Shown here: positions 9,090 to 18,116 of the stretch, in pieces | Layout of the letters: the number at the start of each line of letters is the position of its first letter | Numbering within the stretch: position 1 is the first letter of the stretch | DNA from: Agrobacterium tumefaciens | GTDB taxonomy: Bacteria; Pseudomonadota; Alphaproteobacteria; Rhizobiales; Rhizobiaceae | NCBI GenBank assembly: GCA_025560025.1 | Contig: CP048486.1 | Location: 2,050,001 to 2,114,000 of the forward strand | Length of the DNA: 64,000 nucleotides | Direction of reading: 5' to 3' | Translations under genes and position numbers: made by a program | The notes under the pieces: model-generated | What the model was told of the DNA's origin: nothing | The model's database searches: none | What the model saw: only the letters and a program-made list of their open reading frames with translations

Positions 9090-9893
9090 CTAGCCGCCGA
9101 AAACGCGCTTCAGATTGATGAGCCTGGACGTTGCCACCATCGACACGACGACGAGGAGGATGGCGAATATGCCTGCTGCCGCCGCGGTGGGTTCGAAGGC
9201 GTAACGCAGCGCCACATACATGGCCATTGGCAAGGTTTGCAGGTTTGGCGTCGAGAGGAAGAGCGTCACCTCGAACTGGCCAAAGGAAATGATGAAAGCG
9301 AAGATGGTGCCAGCCGAAATGGCCGGTGAAATGATCTTCAGCGTCACGAGCCGAAAGGCGGTGAAGGGAGAGGCCCCGAGCGACCGTGCCGCCTCTTCCA
9401 GGCTGCGGTCGAAGCCGACGAGGGCGGCGGTGACCGTGGCGATGACGAAGGGGCAGGTGACGATGACGTGGCCGATGATAAGCCCGGTCATGCTCCGTGC
9501 GAGCCCGATGCCGGTGGTGACATAGAACACATAGAGCGCAAGGCCAAGCACCACCCCCGGCAGGACGATGGGCATCATGAAGAAGGCGCGCAGCGGTGCG
9601 ACAAGACGGCTCGACGACCGTGTCAGGAAAAGCGCCGCCATGGTGCCGAGCACCGTCGCAATCGCTGTCGAGATGCCGGCGACGAGGAAGGAAACGCCAT
9701 AGGCCGAGAGAAAGGTCGGCGAGGTCAGGAAGGCATAGACCCAGCGCAGGGAAAAACCCTGCGGCGGAAAGGTCAGGTAGTCGCCGGCATTCAGGCCGGA
9801 CAGGATGACGATGATGACGGGGACCAGCAAAACCGTCAGCGTCAGCACCGATAGAAGCCTGAAAACAAGCGGAATTGATGATTCCTCACGCAT
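9090..9893 (-). CDS. ABC transporter permease, PotC-like
   Basis: A 267-residue inner-membrane protein with about six hydrophobic segments and the binding-protein-dependent transport motif EEAARSLGASPFTAFRLVTLKIISP cut here to its core EEAARSLGA, which contacts the ATPase. Its ATG overlaps the TGA of the upstream permease by one base (TGATG), indicating translational coupling. It pairs with that permease to form the membrane channel of the importer. Confidence 0.92.
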   Translation of the reverse strand: MREESSIPLVFRLLSVLTLTVLLVPVIIVILSGLNAGDYLTFPPQGFSLRWVYAFLTSPTFLSAYGVSFLVAGISTAIATVLGTMAALFLTRSSSRLVAPLRAFFMMPIVLPGVVLGLALYVFYVTTGIGLARSMTGLIIGHVIVTCPFVIATVTAALVGFDRSLEEAARSLGASPFTAFRLVTLKIISPAISAGTIFAFIISFGQFEVTLFLSTPNLQTLPMAMYVALRYAFEPTAAAAGIFAILLVVVSMVATSRLINLKRVFGG

Positions 9894-10831
9894 CAGCTGC
9901 GCCCTCCCGTGGTGCGCATGGCAGCGCGGTGATAGACGGCGATCGCCATCAGGCTGGTGACGAAGAGGACGATGGCGATGGCCGCACCGAACTGCCAGCG
10001 TCCGGTTTCCGCCACCTGCTGGTAGATGTGGATCGGCATGACCATGACCTTCCAGCCGCCCATCAGCGCCGGCACGACATAGGATGAAATGGCAAGTGCG
10101 AAGACCAGCAGCGTACCCGCCAGAATTCCCGGCATGGAAAGGGGCAGTACGATGGAGAAGAAGGCCTTCGCACGGGAAGCGCCAAGCGATCTGGCCGCTT
10201 CTTCCAGCGCAGGATGGATGGATTTGATGATGCCGATCAATGACAGGATCATGAAAGGCAGCGTGATCTGCACCAGCCCGACCACGACACCGAAGATGTT
10301 GTACATCAGCGGCAATGGCTCTGAAATAATGCCGATGCGGATGAGTGTGCTGTTGATGAGGCCGTTATCGCCCAGAAGCACCATCAGCCCATAAAGCCGG
10401 ATGACCATGTCGAGCTGCATCGATGACAGGACCAGGATCATCAGCAGGGTGTTGCGGCCGGGGCTGACCGTCTTGGCGATGACATAGGCAAGCGGATATC
10501 CAAGCACCAGACAGACCAGCGCCACCATGGCGGCAATGCCGACGGAACGCAAAATGGCTTCGTAATAAATGGCGCGGGTGAAGATGCGCACGAAATTGTC
10601 GAAAGTGATCGCGCTTGAAAGAGTTATGACGCCCGCCACCGATTTGTTGAAGGCAAGGGCAAAAAGCGAAGCGGTGGGCACGACGAAAAAGGCGATGAAA
10701 AAAATCAGGGCCGGCAGCAGAAGCAGCCAGAAGCCAAGCCCCTCGCCGAAGCGTCTTCGCAGCGACGAAGCCTGAGAAAGAGGCAGGCCGTTCACCTGTT
10801 TGTCCGATGTCGTCATTGCGGATACCGCCAT
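9893..10831 (-). CDS. ABC transporter permease, PotB-like
   Basis: A 312-residue permease. A cytosolic leader precedes the first membrane segment (LGFWLLLLPALIFF), about six segments follow, and the coupling motif is EEAARSLGASRAKAFF. The ATG at 10831 has GAGGAG about ten bases upstream. The reading frame stays open further left on the coding strand, but that part lies inside the racemase gene and has no protein-like character, so it is not counted. The gene starts 14 bases after the racemase stop. Confidence 0.92.
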   Translation of the reverse strand: MAVSAMTTSDKQVNGLPLSQASSLRRRFGEGLGFWLLLLPALIFFIAFFVVPTASLFALAFNKSVAGVITLSSAITFDNFVRIFTRAIYYEAILRSVGIAAMVALVCLVLGYPLAYVIAKTVSPGRNTLLMILVLSSMQLDMVIRLYGLMVLLGDNGLINSTLIRIGIISEPLPLMYNIFGVVVGLVQITLPFMILSLIGIIKSIHPALEEAARSLGASRAKAFFSIVLPLSMPGILAGTLLVFALAISSYVVPALMGGWKVMVMPIHIYQQVAETGRWQFGAAIAIVLFVTSLMAIAVYHRAAMRTTGGRS

Positions 10832-10845
10832 GTTGCCCGATCTCC

Positions 10846-11613
10846 TCATTCTGCCGCTTGCGGCAGCATGGCCCTGTGCAAGGCGTCGTAACCGATCAGT
10901 TCCTTTTCCGGCGGGGCCGGATAGGTCGTCTTGCTTTGCGAAAGGCCGGCGCGCACGAGACCGGCGGCAATCGACACCGCTGTCGGAATGGGATCGATGA
11001 CGGGAACGTCGATGCCTTCGGCAAGCAGCCCGTCGCGCAGACCGGCGGCACATCCCATCAGGCCGGTGCAGCCGAAGATCAGCGCTTCCGCGCCGTCCTC
11101 CTCGACAGCCTTCCTGCCTTCCTCCACCAGCCGCCGGGCGGTGGCGACAAGATCCGCCTCGAGATCGAGGACGGGAATGTCGACGCTGCGCACCGAGGCC
11201 AGCTTGCTGGAAAGGCCGCATAGGGCGGCGGTATTTTCAAAAGACGGGATCAGGCGACGCATGACGGTGATGACCGAGAATTTATGTCCCAGCATGGATG
11301 CAACATGCATGCCGGTTTGGCATGGTCCGACAACGAGCATGCCGGAAATTTCCCGGGCCGGCCGCAGACCCGGATCGCCCATGCAGTCGATGATGACGGC
11401 ATCGACGCCTTCGCGCTCGGCGCGCGCGACCTCAAGCAGGGTGCCGGGAACGGACATCGCCGCCTCGAACTCGCTTTCGATCGAACCCGGCCCTGTGGCT
11501 ATCTCGGCATGGGAAAGGCTCACGCCGGGATATTCCAGCGCCTTGAGATCCGCCAGCTTGCGAAAGCCGCGCGTTACGATGGGGGACACGACACGAACAT
11601 TGACGTTACGCAT
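10846..11613 (-). CDS. Asp/Glu/hydantoin racemase family protein
   Basis: A 255-residue member of the aspartate/glutamate/hydantoin racemase family. The two catalytic cysteines are visible in IIDCMGD (about residue 77) and FGCTGL (about residue 182). The family inverts a chiral alpha-carbon without cofactor by two-base catalysis. An excellent AAGGAGGT site lies eight bases before the ATG at 11613; the upstream in-frame TTG overlaps that site and is unlikely. It is the first gene of the ABC/hydantoinase/DUF917 operon, so it probably racemises the imported compound or its open-ring product. Confidence 0.9.
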   Translation of the reverse strand: MRNVNVRVVSPIVTRGFRKLADLKALEYPGVSLSHAEIATGPGSIESEFEAAMSVPGTLLEVARAEREGVDAVIIDCMGDPGLRPAREISGMLVVGPCQTGMHVASMLGHKFSVITVMRRLIPSFENTAALCGLSSKLASVRSVDIPVLDLEADLVATARRLVEEGRKAVEEDGAEALIFGCTGLMGCAAGLRDGLLAEGIDVPVIDPIPTAVSIAAGLVRAGLSQSKTTYPAPPEKELIGYDALHRAMLPQAAE

Positions 11614-12006
11614 TCTCGATACCTCCTTCAAGCACCGCTACGACCGGCGTATGCGGGACAAATCCAAGCCTTGAACGTTGCGCATCCGACACTTCTGGGC
11701 GTCGGCTTCCTGCGCCGCTTGTTCCGATGCCTTACGGTGCATCGGCTTGCCGTCTGACGAAAGAGCTTTGGCGAATAGGGTCTTCGCTCTTTCGGGTGGG
11801 TAGTATGGCTGGCTTCAAAGCAAATTTCCTATCCGTTTGGATAGGTGTTGCTGCATAAAACAAATGCATTTCCGATGTTTGATTAAATATTGGACGAGAA
11901 AGGTCGCAAATTAAGGCAGTTTTGGCGTTTCGTGGCTGGTTTGACAGCGGGGCCGGCCATGGCGATGGTGTTTCCATCAAAGAGAGACTACTTCACGGAG
12001 GTTACA
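11614..12006. promoter_or_regulatory. Divergent promoter region of racemase operon and nitroreductase gene
   Basis: This 393-base gap has no convincing gene. Weak open frames on both strands lack ribosome sites and family features. The part from about 11820 to 11930 is AT-rich and is the best place for the two divergent promoters. It holds the inverted repeat CCTATCC-gttt-GGATAGG at 11828-11845, a possible regulator-binding site. Confidence 0.5.
11828..11845. promoter_or_regulatory. Candidate operator palindrome
   Basis: A perfect 7-bp inverted repeat with a 4-base spacer, CCTATCC gttt GGATAGG, lies in the AT-rich part of the divergent gap, about 215 bases upstream of the racemase start. The form suits a dimeric regulator. 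Assignment to the LuxR-type regulator at the end of the operon is only a guess. Confidence 0.3.
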
Positions 12007-13014
12007 ATGCCAGTCGCCAGGAGCGCGCCGGGCAGCGGCGGAGCTTTGTCGCGTTTGCAAAGCTTCATCACGCTTGTGCGGAATTTCGCCTATGATTTTC
12101 GTCGATACCGGGCCTCCAGTTTCATTGACGGTCCGCGCGAGCGACAAAATCTGGAGGCGCATATCAGGCTGTTGTCCCATATGCTGGAATATGGCCTGTC
12201 GCTCAGCGATCCTCGTGCAGGTTTCGGGATCGACAAGGTGCGTTTGCTGGCGGCGGAAGTTTCCCATTATATCGAAAGCTACGGTCCTGATGCGGCGACC
12301 GATAACGGGCTTGGCGTGCTTGCCGCTTATGTGGCCTATAATGCGGCCAATGGGGCGGATGTCCGGGAGGCGCAGAAACTTCTGGATGACCTGCTTGCAT
12401 CCGATGCCGCGTCCTCTCCCTGTGTCGCCGGAAGCGAGGCGGTTTCGGCAAGGGCCATCCGTGCCGCGGCCTCGTGCGATTTCATGGGCTTCATGGCTGC
12501 TCGTCACAGTGTTCGTCAGTATGACCGTGCAAGGCCGGTTGAAGTGGAGCGGATCGAGCGGGCTGTCATGGCCGCCACGCAATCGCCTTCGAGCTGCAAT
12601 CGCCAGACCACGAAAGTTCTTGCGTTTACGGACAAGGATTCTATCCGGCGCGTCCTCTCGCACCATCAGGGCAACCGCGGTTTCGGAGACCAGCTTGGTG
12701 GGGTCTTCGTCGTGACGGTCGATCTTAGAAACTGGAACACGATAGGGGAGCGAAATCAGGGCTGGGTGGATGGCGGAATGTTTGCCATGACGCTGGCGCT
12801 CGGGCTGCATGCGGAAGGTCTCGGCGCCTGCATGCTCAACTGGAGTGCGACAATGGAGGAGGATCGCGCCATGCGCGGGCTTCTGGGACTGGACGATTCG
12901 CATGTCATCATTACACTGATTGGTTTCGGCCATATGGTCGAAAGCTTTTCCGTTCCCGTTTCGCGCCGCAGGCCGCTTTCGCAGGTTCTGCTGCACGAGC
13001 CGCCGCTGAACTGA
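12007..13014 (+). CDS. Nitroreductase family protein with N-terminal extension
   Basis: About 335 residues. The C-terminal half is a nitroreductase-fold FMN domain beginning near FMAARHSVRQYD, with AATQSPSSCNRQ as the typical FMN-binding block and a late IIGFGH-like motif (ITLIGFGH). The first 150 residues or so are a helical extension not found in minimal nitroreductases; similar extended forms occur near polysaccharide genes. The ATG at 12007 has GGAGG five bases upstream and is preferred over an open extension back to 11890. The role is presumably NAD(P)H-dependent reduction of an unknown substrate. Confidence 0.85.
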   Translation: MPVARSAPGSGGALSRLQSFITLVRNFAYDFRRYRASSFIDGPRERQNLEAHIRLLSHMLEYGLSLSDPRAGFGIDKVRLLAAEVSHYIESYGPDAATDNGLGVLAAYVAYNAANGADVREAQKLLDDLLASDAASSPCVAGSEAVSARAIRAAASCDFMGFMAARHSVRQYDRARPVEVERIERAVMAATQSPSSCNRQTTKVLAFTDKDSIRRVLSHHQGNRGFGDQLGGVFVVTVDLRNWNTIGERNQGWVDGGMFAMTLALGLHAEGLGACMLNWSATMEEDRAMRGLLGLDDSHVIITLIGFGHMVESFSVPVSRRRPLSQVLLHEPPLN

Positions 13015-13088
13015 ACCCGGCTTACACGATCCTGTCCTGCCCTTTCCGCGTGGTCACCTGGGCATCACCGAGGTCAACGGCGCTTTAT

Positions 13089-14414
13089 TCAGCTGAAAAA
13101 ACGATTGGCTGGTCGTTGCAGGCCAAGATGGTCGCGTAATGTCGGCCCCTCATAGTCCTTGCGGAACAGCCCGCGCCTTTGCAGTTCCGGCACCACCTGC
13201 GTCGTGAAGTCGTCCAGGCCGGCCGGCAGGAAAGGGAAGGTGACGTTGAAACCATCCGAACCCTCCTCATGAAGCCATTGCTCCATCTCGTCGGCGATGG
13301 TCTTTGGCGTGCCGACGAAGGCAAGACCCGCATAACCGCCCAGCCGCTGGGCGAGTTGGCGCACCGTCAGGCCTTCGCTTCGGGCAAGCTCGATCACCCG
13401 TTCACGGCTGGATTTGCTGGCATTCGTTTCCGGAATATCAGGCAGGGGGCCATCGGGATCGAAGCCGGAAACATCGTGGCCGAGCGCAATGGAAAGCGAG
13501 GCGATTGCGCTGTCATAATGGACGAGACTGTCGAGCCTGGCGCGTTTGGCTTTGGCCTCCTCCACACTGTCGGCGACGAGAACGAAAGCGCCCGGCAGGA
13601 TAACAATGCTGTCGCGGGAGCGGCCTGCCGCAACGGTCCTGTCCTTGACATCCTTATAAAAAGCCTTTCCTGCGGCAAGCGTGGGGGGTGCGGCAAAAAC
13701 CACCTCGGCCGTCTCGGCGGCAAGCTGGCGTCCCGGCTCGGAAGCGCCGGCCTGCACGATGACGGGCCAACCCTGCACCGGGCGCGCGATGTTGAGCGGT
13801 CCGCGCACGGAAAATTCCGGTCCCTTGTGGTCCAGCACATGCATCTTTTCGGGATCGAAAAACAGCCCGCTATCGACATCCCGGATAAAGGCGTCATCCG
13901 AAAAAGAGTCCCAGAGACCGGTGACGACATCGTAAAATTCCCGCGCGCGGCCATAGCGCTCGGCATGATCCGGCTGTTCCTCGCGGCCGAAATTTCGGGC
14001 GGCGTCTGGATTTGACGTGGTGACGATGTTCCAGCCGGCGCGGCCATTGCTGAGGTGATCGAGCGAGGCGAAACGCCGGGCCACATGATAGGGCTCATCG
14101 AATGTGGTGGAGGCGGTGGCGACCAGCCCGACGCGGGAGGTAACGGCGGCGAGCGCCGAAAGCAGGGTGAAGGGCTCGAAGGATGTGACGGTGTGGCTGC
14201 GGCGCAGCGCCTCGGTGGGCATGTTCAGCACCGCCAGATGATCGGCCATGAAGAATGCATCGAACTTGGCGGCCTCAAGCTGTTGTGCGAAGCGCGCCAG
14301 ATGGGCGAAATTGAAATTCGCATCCGGGAAGGCGCCCGGATAACGCCATGCACCCGTGTGGAGACTGACGGGCCGCATGAAGGCGCCGAGATGCAGTTTG
14401 CGATCATTTGCCAT
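13089..14414 (-). CDS. Flavin-dependent monooxygenase, NtaA/SnaA/DszA type
   Basis: A 441-residue LLM-class (luciferase-like) monooxygenase. Typical blocks are MADHLAVLNMP near residue 60, TTFDEPYHVARRFASLDHLS, the GRAGWNIVTTSNPDAARNFG segment of NtaA-like enzymes cut here to GWNIVTTSNPDAARNFG, and EFYDVVTGLWDSF. Members use FMNH2 to oxidise chelators, sulphur compounds or N-heterocycles; a flavin reductase partner is needed. The nearby nitroreductase could be one but there is no proof. The gene is monocistronic and faces a decayed LysR gene, its probable former regulator. Confidence 0.92.
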   Translation of the reverse strand: MANDRKLHLGAFMRPVSLHTGAWRYPGAFPDANFNFAHLARFAQQLEAAKFDAFFMADHLAVLNMPTEALRRSHTVTSFEPFTLLSALAAVTSRVGLVATASTTFDEPYHVARRFASLDHLSNGRAGWNIVTTSNPDAARNFGREEQPDHAERYGRAREFYDVVTGLWDSFSDDAFIRDVDSGLFFDPEKMHVLDHKGPEFSVRGPLNIARPVQGWPVIVQAGASEPGRQLAAETAEVVFAAPPTLAAGKAFYKDVKDRTVAAGRSRDSIVILPGAFVLVADSVEEAKAKRARLDSLVHYDSAIASLSIALGHDVSGFDPDGPLPDIPETNASKSSRERVIELARSEGLTVRQLAQRLGGYAGLAFVGTPKTIADEMEQWLHEEGSDGFNVTFPFLPAGLDDFTTQVVPELQRRGLFRKDYEGPTLRDHLGLQRPANRFFS

Positions 14415-14575
14415 TGGGCTTCACTTTCGTCGATGTTCTGCGCGTTGCGGATGGCTTCAGCCGCAGGCAGGTCTTTGCTCGTCGCGACGATATCCCCGCC
14501 GGGGGATTGGCGCGGCAAAGACTATTCCGATTATGATTTGCGAACCGAAAGATTTTTGCTGAAATTCTGCATTTG

Positions 14576-15004
14576 GCGATGATCCCGTCACCTGCGCCGG
14601 CCCTGTTTGCATCCCGTTGGGAAGTGCCGTGCGTGGCCGTGGTGGCGGAAAATCATCCGCTCGCCGGGAAGGTCGTCATCTCCGCCGAAGACCTTGCCGG
14701 AAACCGGCTTATCGCTTTGGTAAACTCCTTCCGCCTGCGCATGCGGATCAACGATGTGCTTTCCAGCCTCGGCCTCGACCCTTCCTCCGTGATCGACAGC
14801 AATGCGACCTGTTTCGCTTGCGCGGGTGCGCATGGGTCTCGGTGTCGCAATCGTCGAATCGATCACCTTCCTCGGCCTGCCGGGGAAGGGCGCGCACGTC
14901 ATGCCGCTCTCTTTCCACATCCCGTTTTGATGTGGTTCCGTGACAGCGGCCGGCCAGTCAAGCCCGCAGCGGACGCGCCTTCGCGGCCGCTGGAGCCTTT
15001 TTGA
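14576..15004 (+). pseudogene. LysR-family regulator remnant, two frameshifts
   Basis: Only the effector-binding half of a LysR regulator remains. Readable pieces are VPCVAVVAENHPLAGK then EDLAGNRLIAL in one frame, ARVRMGLGVAIVESITFLGL in the next frame (from about 14820) and LMWFRDSGRP back in the first frame (from about 14930). A conventional LysR protein reads through all three. The DNA-binding N-terminal half, about 150 codons, is missing, and nothing resembling it is found upstream. It lies divergent from the monooxygenase gene, the usual place for its regulator. Confidence 0.75.
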
Positions 15005-15040
15005 GTAAAAGCCAATCGCTTTCACGTCTGGACAATGCGC
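15001..15040. repeat. Rhizobial-type intergenic repeat, copy 1
   Basis: The stretch containing AGTAAAAGCC, AATCGCTTTCACGTCTGG and ACAATGCGC matches a segment at 40061-40100. The core from AATCGC to ATGCGC agrees at 24 of 27 positions. In the opposite orientation it reads GCGCATTGTCC..., resembling small intergenic repeats widespread in Rhizobiales as I recall them. It overlaps the last codon of the LysR remnant. Confidence 0.5.
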
Positions 15041-15086
15041 TAAGACAAAGGGCACTTCCCGCGAACCCTCGTTCACGGGAAATGTT

Positions 15087-16208
15087 CTAGACCGCCAGCA
15101 GTTTCTCGTTGCCGATGCGGGTGGTCTCGACGGCGCCCTCGGTTTCGATCCGCTTGCCGGTGGCCGGATCGAAGAAATGAAGGTGGGCGGCGGGCAGGTC
15201 CAGGTAAATGCGCTGGCCGGGTTTTACCGAAAGGTCCTCACCAATGGCGGCGGAGAAGGTCTCTCCGGCGATATCGGCATGCACGATGCGGCCCGAGCCC
15301 AGTTCTTCGACGAAATCCACCACTGCCGGCACGCCGGCGCCATCCGTGCTGACCACGCATTGTTCCGGGCGGATGCCGACCGTCACGTCACGGCCGCGCA
15401 GTTCCAGCGCGGTTTCGGGGAAGAGTTTCACCGGCGTGCCTGCCAGCATCACGGCAGGGGATTCCACCTCCACCCTCGTGCTGAACAGGTTCATGGCGGG
15501 CGAGCCGATGAAAGAGGCCACGAAGGTGCTGGCCGGGCGATGGTAGATATCGAGCGGATGGCCGACCTGCTCGACATTGCCCCTGTTCATCACCACCAGC
15601 CGGTCGGCCAGCGTCATGGCTTCCACCTGGTCATGGGTGACGAAGACGGAGGTTGCGGACAGACGCTGGTGCAATTTGCGGATTTCCGCACGCATGGTCA
15701 CGCGCAGCTTGGCGTCGAGGTTGGATAGCGGCTCGTCGAACAGGAAAACCTGCGGTTCGCGGATGATGGCGCGGGCCATGGCCACGCGCTGGCGCTGGCC
15801 GCCGGAAAGGGCTGCGGGCTTGCGCTCCAGATAGTCGGAAAGGCCGACGATCTTTGCTGTTTCCTCGATGCGGCGCAGGCGTTCGGCCTTGGGCACACCC
15901 GCGACCTTCAGCGCATAGCCGATATTACCCGCCACCGTCATGTGCGGATAAAGCGCATAATTCTGGAACACCATGGCGCAGCCGCGCTCGCGCGGCTCCA
16001 GCGTGTTGACGACGCGCCCGCCAATGGCGATCTCGCCTGAGGTGATTTCCTCCAGCCCGGCGATCATGCGCAGCAGCGTGGATTTGCCGCAGCCCGAGGG
16101 GCCGAGGATGACGACGAATTCGCCGGATTGGAAAGAGAGATCCACGCCGTGCAGGGTCGGGGTCTTGCCGTAGGATTTGCGGACCTGGCGAATATCGATC
16201 TGAGCCAT
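15087..16208 (-). CDS. ugpC: sn-glycerol-3-phosphate ABC importer ATPase
   Basis: A 373-residue MalK/UgpC-class ATPase: Walker [10 protein letters not shown] near residue 40, signature [14 protein letters not shown], Walker B FLFDEP, and a C-terminal TOBE region ending with the [13 protein letters not shown] segment common in UgpC. It is the distal gene of a B-A-E-C order. The reading frame is open far upstream, but that part lies over ugpE. The ATG at 16208 begins the conserved [14 protein letters not shown]. It drives uptake of glycerol-3-phosphate or its diesters. Confidence 0.92.
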   Translation of the reverse strand: MAQIDIRQVRKSYGKTPTLHGVDLSFQSGEFVVILGPSGCGKSTLLRMIAGLEEITSGEIAIGGRVVNTLEPRERGCAMVFQNYALYPHMTVAGNIGYALKVAGVPKAERLRRIEETAKIVGLSDYLERKPAALSGGQRQRVAMARAIIREPQVFLFDEPLSNLDAKLRVTMRAEIRKLHQRLSATSVFVTHDQVEAMTLADRLVVMNRGNVEQVGHPLDIYHRPASTFVASFIGSPAMNLFSTRVEVESPAVMLAGTPVKLFPETALELRGRDVTVGIRPEQCVVSTDGAGVPAVVDFVEELGSGRIVHADIAGETFSAAIGEDLSVKPGQRIYLDLPAAHLHFFDPATGKRIETEGAVETTRIGNEKLLAV

Positions 16209-16246
16209 GATAGGAGAACCTTGTTGTTGAAAGCCACGCGACGACG

Positions 16247-17131
16247 TCACTTGTCGGACGATACGAGGCCGCGGACGAACCAGCGTTGCAGGAAGGCCAC
16301 GACGAGAAGCGGCGGCATGATGATGATGAGGGAGCCGGCCAGCGTGACGTTCCAGTCCGGTATGCCGTCTTCGGCTGGCAGAAGTGCGCGCAGCGACATC
16401 ATCACCGTTTTGTAGGAGGGGTCGGTGACCATAAGCAGCGGCCACAGATACTGGTTCCAGGCATAAACGAACATGATGGTGGTGAGCGCTGCCATATTGG
16501 TGCGCGAAAGCGGCAGCAGCATTTCCACGAAGAAGCGCACCGGACCTGAGCCGTCCATGCGCGCGGCTTCCGCCAGCTCGTCGGGGATCGTCATGAAGAA
16601 CTGCCGGTAAAGGAAGGTGCCGGTGGCCGTGGCGACCAGCGGCAAGGTGAGGCCGGAATAGGAGTTCAGAAGGTTCCACTCGACCGTCACTTCGATGCCG
16701 AAAAGTCCAAGAATGGAGCGGAACGGCTGGAAAAGATCGGCGGCCACCGAATAGGTCGGCACCACGCGCACTTCGAGCGGCAGCATCAAAGTGATAAAGA
16801 CCGTCCAGAAAAACAGGTGTTTGAGCGGCGAACGGAAAAACACGATGGCGAAGGCGGTGCAGGCCGAGAGAGCCACCTTGCCGATCGTGACCAGCGTGGC
16901 CATGATGATGCTGTTCAACAGGGCATTGCCGAGATTGGCGCGTTCCCATGCCGTTGTGGCGTTGGTGAAAAACTCACCTTGGGGCATGAAGTTGAACGGT
17001 ACGCTGTTGACCTGCTGCACTGACTGGCTGGCGCCGGAAATCACGACGATGAAGGGGCCGATGAGCAAAAAGAAGCCGGCGACCATCAGTATATAGGTCA
17101 GGGCGTCGGCAAAGGGTGTGCGCTGTATCAT
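16247..17131 (-). CDS. ugpE: sn-glycerol-3-phosphate ABC importer permease
   Basis: A 294-residue MalG/UgpE-type permease with about six membrane segments and the coupling loop [15 protein letters not shown] (EAA motif). The ATG at 17131 has GAGG five bases upstream. An earlier in-frame start at 17167 lacks that and would overlap ugpA. It lies 7 bases after the ugpA stop. Confidence 0.91.
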   Translation of the reverse strand: MIQRTPFADALTYILMVAGFFLLIGPFIVVISGASQSVQQVNSVPFNFMPQGEFFTNATTAWERANLGNALLNSIIMATLVTIGKVALSACTAFAIVFFRSPLKHLFFWTVFITLMLPLEVRVVPTYSVAADLFQPFRSILGLFGIEVTVEWNLLNSYSGLTLPLVATATGTFLYRQFFMTIPDELAEAARMDGSGPVRFFVEMLLPLSRTNMAALTTIMFVYAWNQYLWPLLMVTDPSYKTVMMSLRALLPAEDGIPDWNVTLAGSLIIIMPPLLVVAFLQRWFVRGLVSSDK

Positions 17132-17138
17132 GGCCGCC

Positions 17139-18029
17139 TCACTTGTAATGGACCTGCCGCTCGACAAAGCGGAATTGGATGAAGGTGAAAACCATGATGA
17201 GGCCGATGAGGACGATGCTCTGCGCCGAAGCGCCGGAATAGTTCAGGCCCTCAAAGGCTTCGCTGACGATGCGGTAGACCATCACCTCGGTGGCGCGGTT
17301 GGGGCCGCCCTCGGTGGTGGTGGCGACGATGCCGAACGTATCGGCTCCGACGAAGCCCTCGGTCATCATGATCACGGTGAGGAAGAACAAAGTAGGGGCA
17401 AGCAGCGGCACCTGAATGTCGATGGCGCGGCGAATGGGGCCGGAGCCATCCATGGCGGCCGCTTCCGTCAGCGAGCGTGGCACCGATTGCAGGCCGGCGA
17501 GCACGAAGATGAAGGTGTAGCCCGCCCATTTCCAGATGAAGATGACGATGACGAGGATCAGCGCATGTTCACCGTATTTGGCCGGGTTCCAGATGTCCGG
17601 CCACCAGGCGTTGAGCGAGGCGGCAAGACCACGTTCCGGCGACAGGATGAAGCGGAAGGCCATGCCCGCGGCGGGGCCGGCAATGGCGTAAGGCAGGATG
17701 TACAGGACCCTGAAAAAGCCGGAGCCGGGCAGCGCGCGATCGACACACAGCGCCAAGACGAGGCCGATCAGGATGGTGAAGACAGGCCCGGCAATGGCAA
17801 AGACCATGCTGACGAGCACCGAATGCCAGTAAAGCGGATCGAGAAAGGTTTCCTCGAAATTGGCGAGACCGACGAACTCCGCAGCGCCGCCGAAAGGCGG
17901 TTCTAGCGTGAACGCCCAGTTGATGACCGCTGCCACTGGCCAATAGAAGAACAGAAAGATCAGCAGAAGCTGCGGCAGGGCGAACAGCACGGGCAACCAC
18001 GTGCTTTTGAAGACGGCGCGCTTTTCCAT
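17139..18029 (-). CDS. ugpA: sn-glycerol-3-phosphate ABC importer permease
   Basis: A 296-residue MalF/UgpA-type permease. The first membrane segment is LPVLFALPQLLLIFLFFY, shown here as 18 residues, and the EAA loop is TEAAAMDGSGPIRR. The ATG at 18029 begins MEKRAVFKSTW, typical of UgpA. A clear ribosome site is absent, so the start is less certain than the body. It forms the channel with UgpE. Confidence 0.91.
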   Translation of the reverse strand: MEKRAVFKSTWLPVLFALPQLLLIFLFFYWPVAAVINWAFTLEPPFGGAAEFVGLANFEETFLDPLYWHSVLVSMVFAIAGPVFTILIGLVLALCVDRALPGSGFFRVLYILPYAIAGPAAGMAFRFILSPERGLAASLNAWWPDIWNPAKYGEHALILVIVIFIWKWAGYTFIFVLAGLQSVPRSLTEAAAMDGSGPIRRAIDIQVPLLAPTLFFLTVIMMTEGFVGADTFGIVATTTEGGPNRATEVMVYRIVSEAFEGLNYSGASAQSIVLIGLIMVFTFIQFRFVERQVHYK

Positions 18030-18116
18030 GAAAAAACCGGCATTACTGGAGAAATGGGCGGACTTGCCCGTGAAGCAAGGCGTCACGGGCAAGTCCTTCG
18101 AAGTCGGGCGGGAAGC

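Noticed and set aside
10832..11221. Extension of the PotB-like permease frame upstream of 10831
   Set aside because: It overlaps the racemase gene and has no protein-like character; the ATG at 10831 has a ribosome site.
11732..11980. An 82-codon frame on the minus strand in the divergent gap
   Set aside because: No ribosome site or recognisable features, and it covers the AT-rich promoter zone.
15001..15076. Possible small gene on the minus strand starting near 15076
   Set aside because: Its most protein-like part is the intergenic repeat read in one frame, and the rest is antisense to the LysR remnant.
16209..16949. Extension of the ugpC frame upstream of its ATG
   Set aside because: It lies over ugpE in another frame, and its Arg/His-rich composition is typical of a shadow frame.
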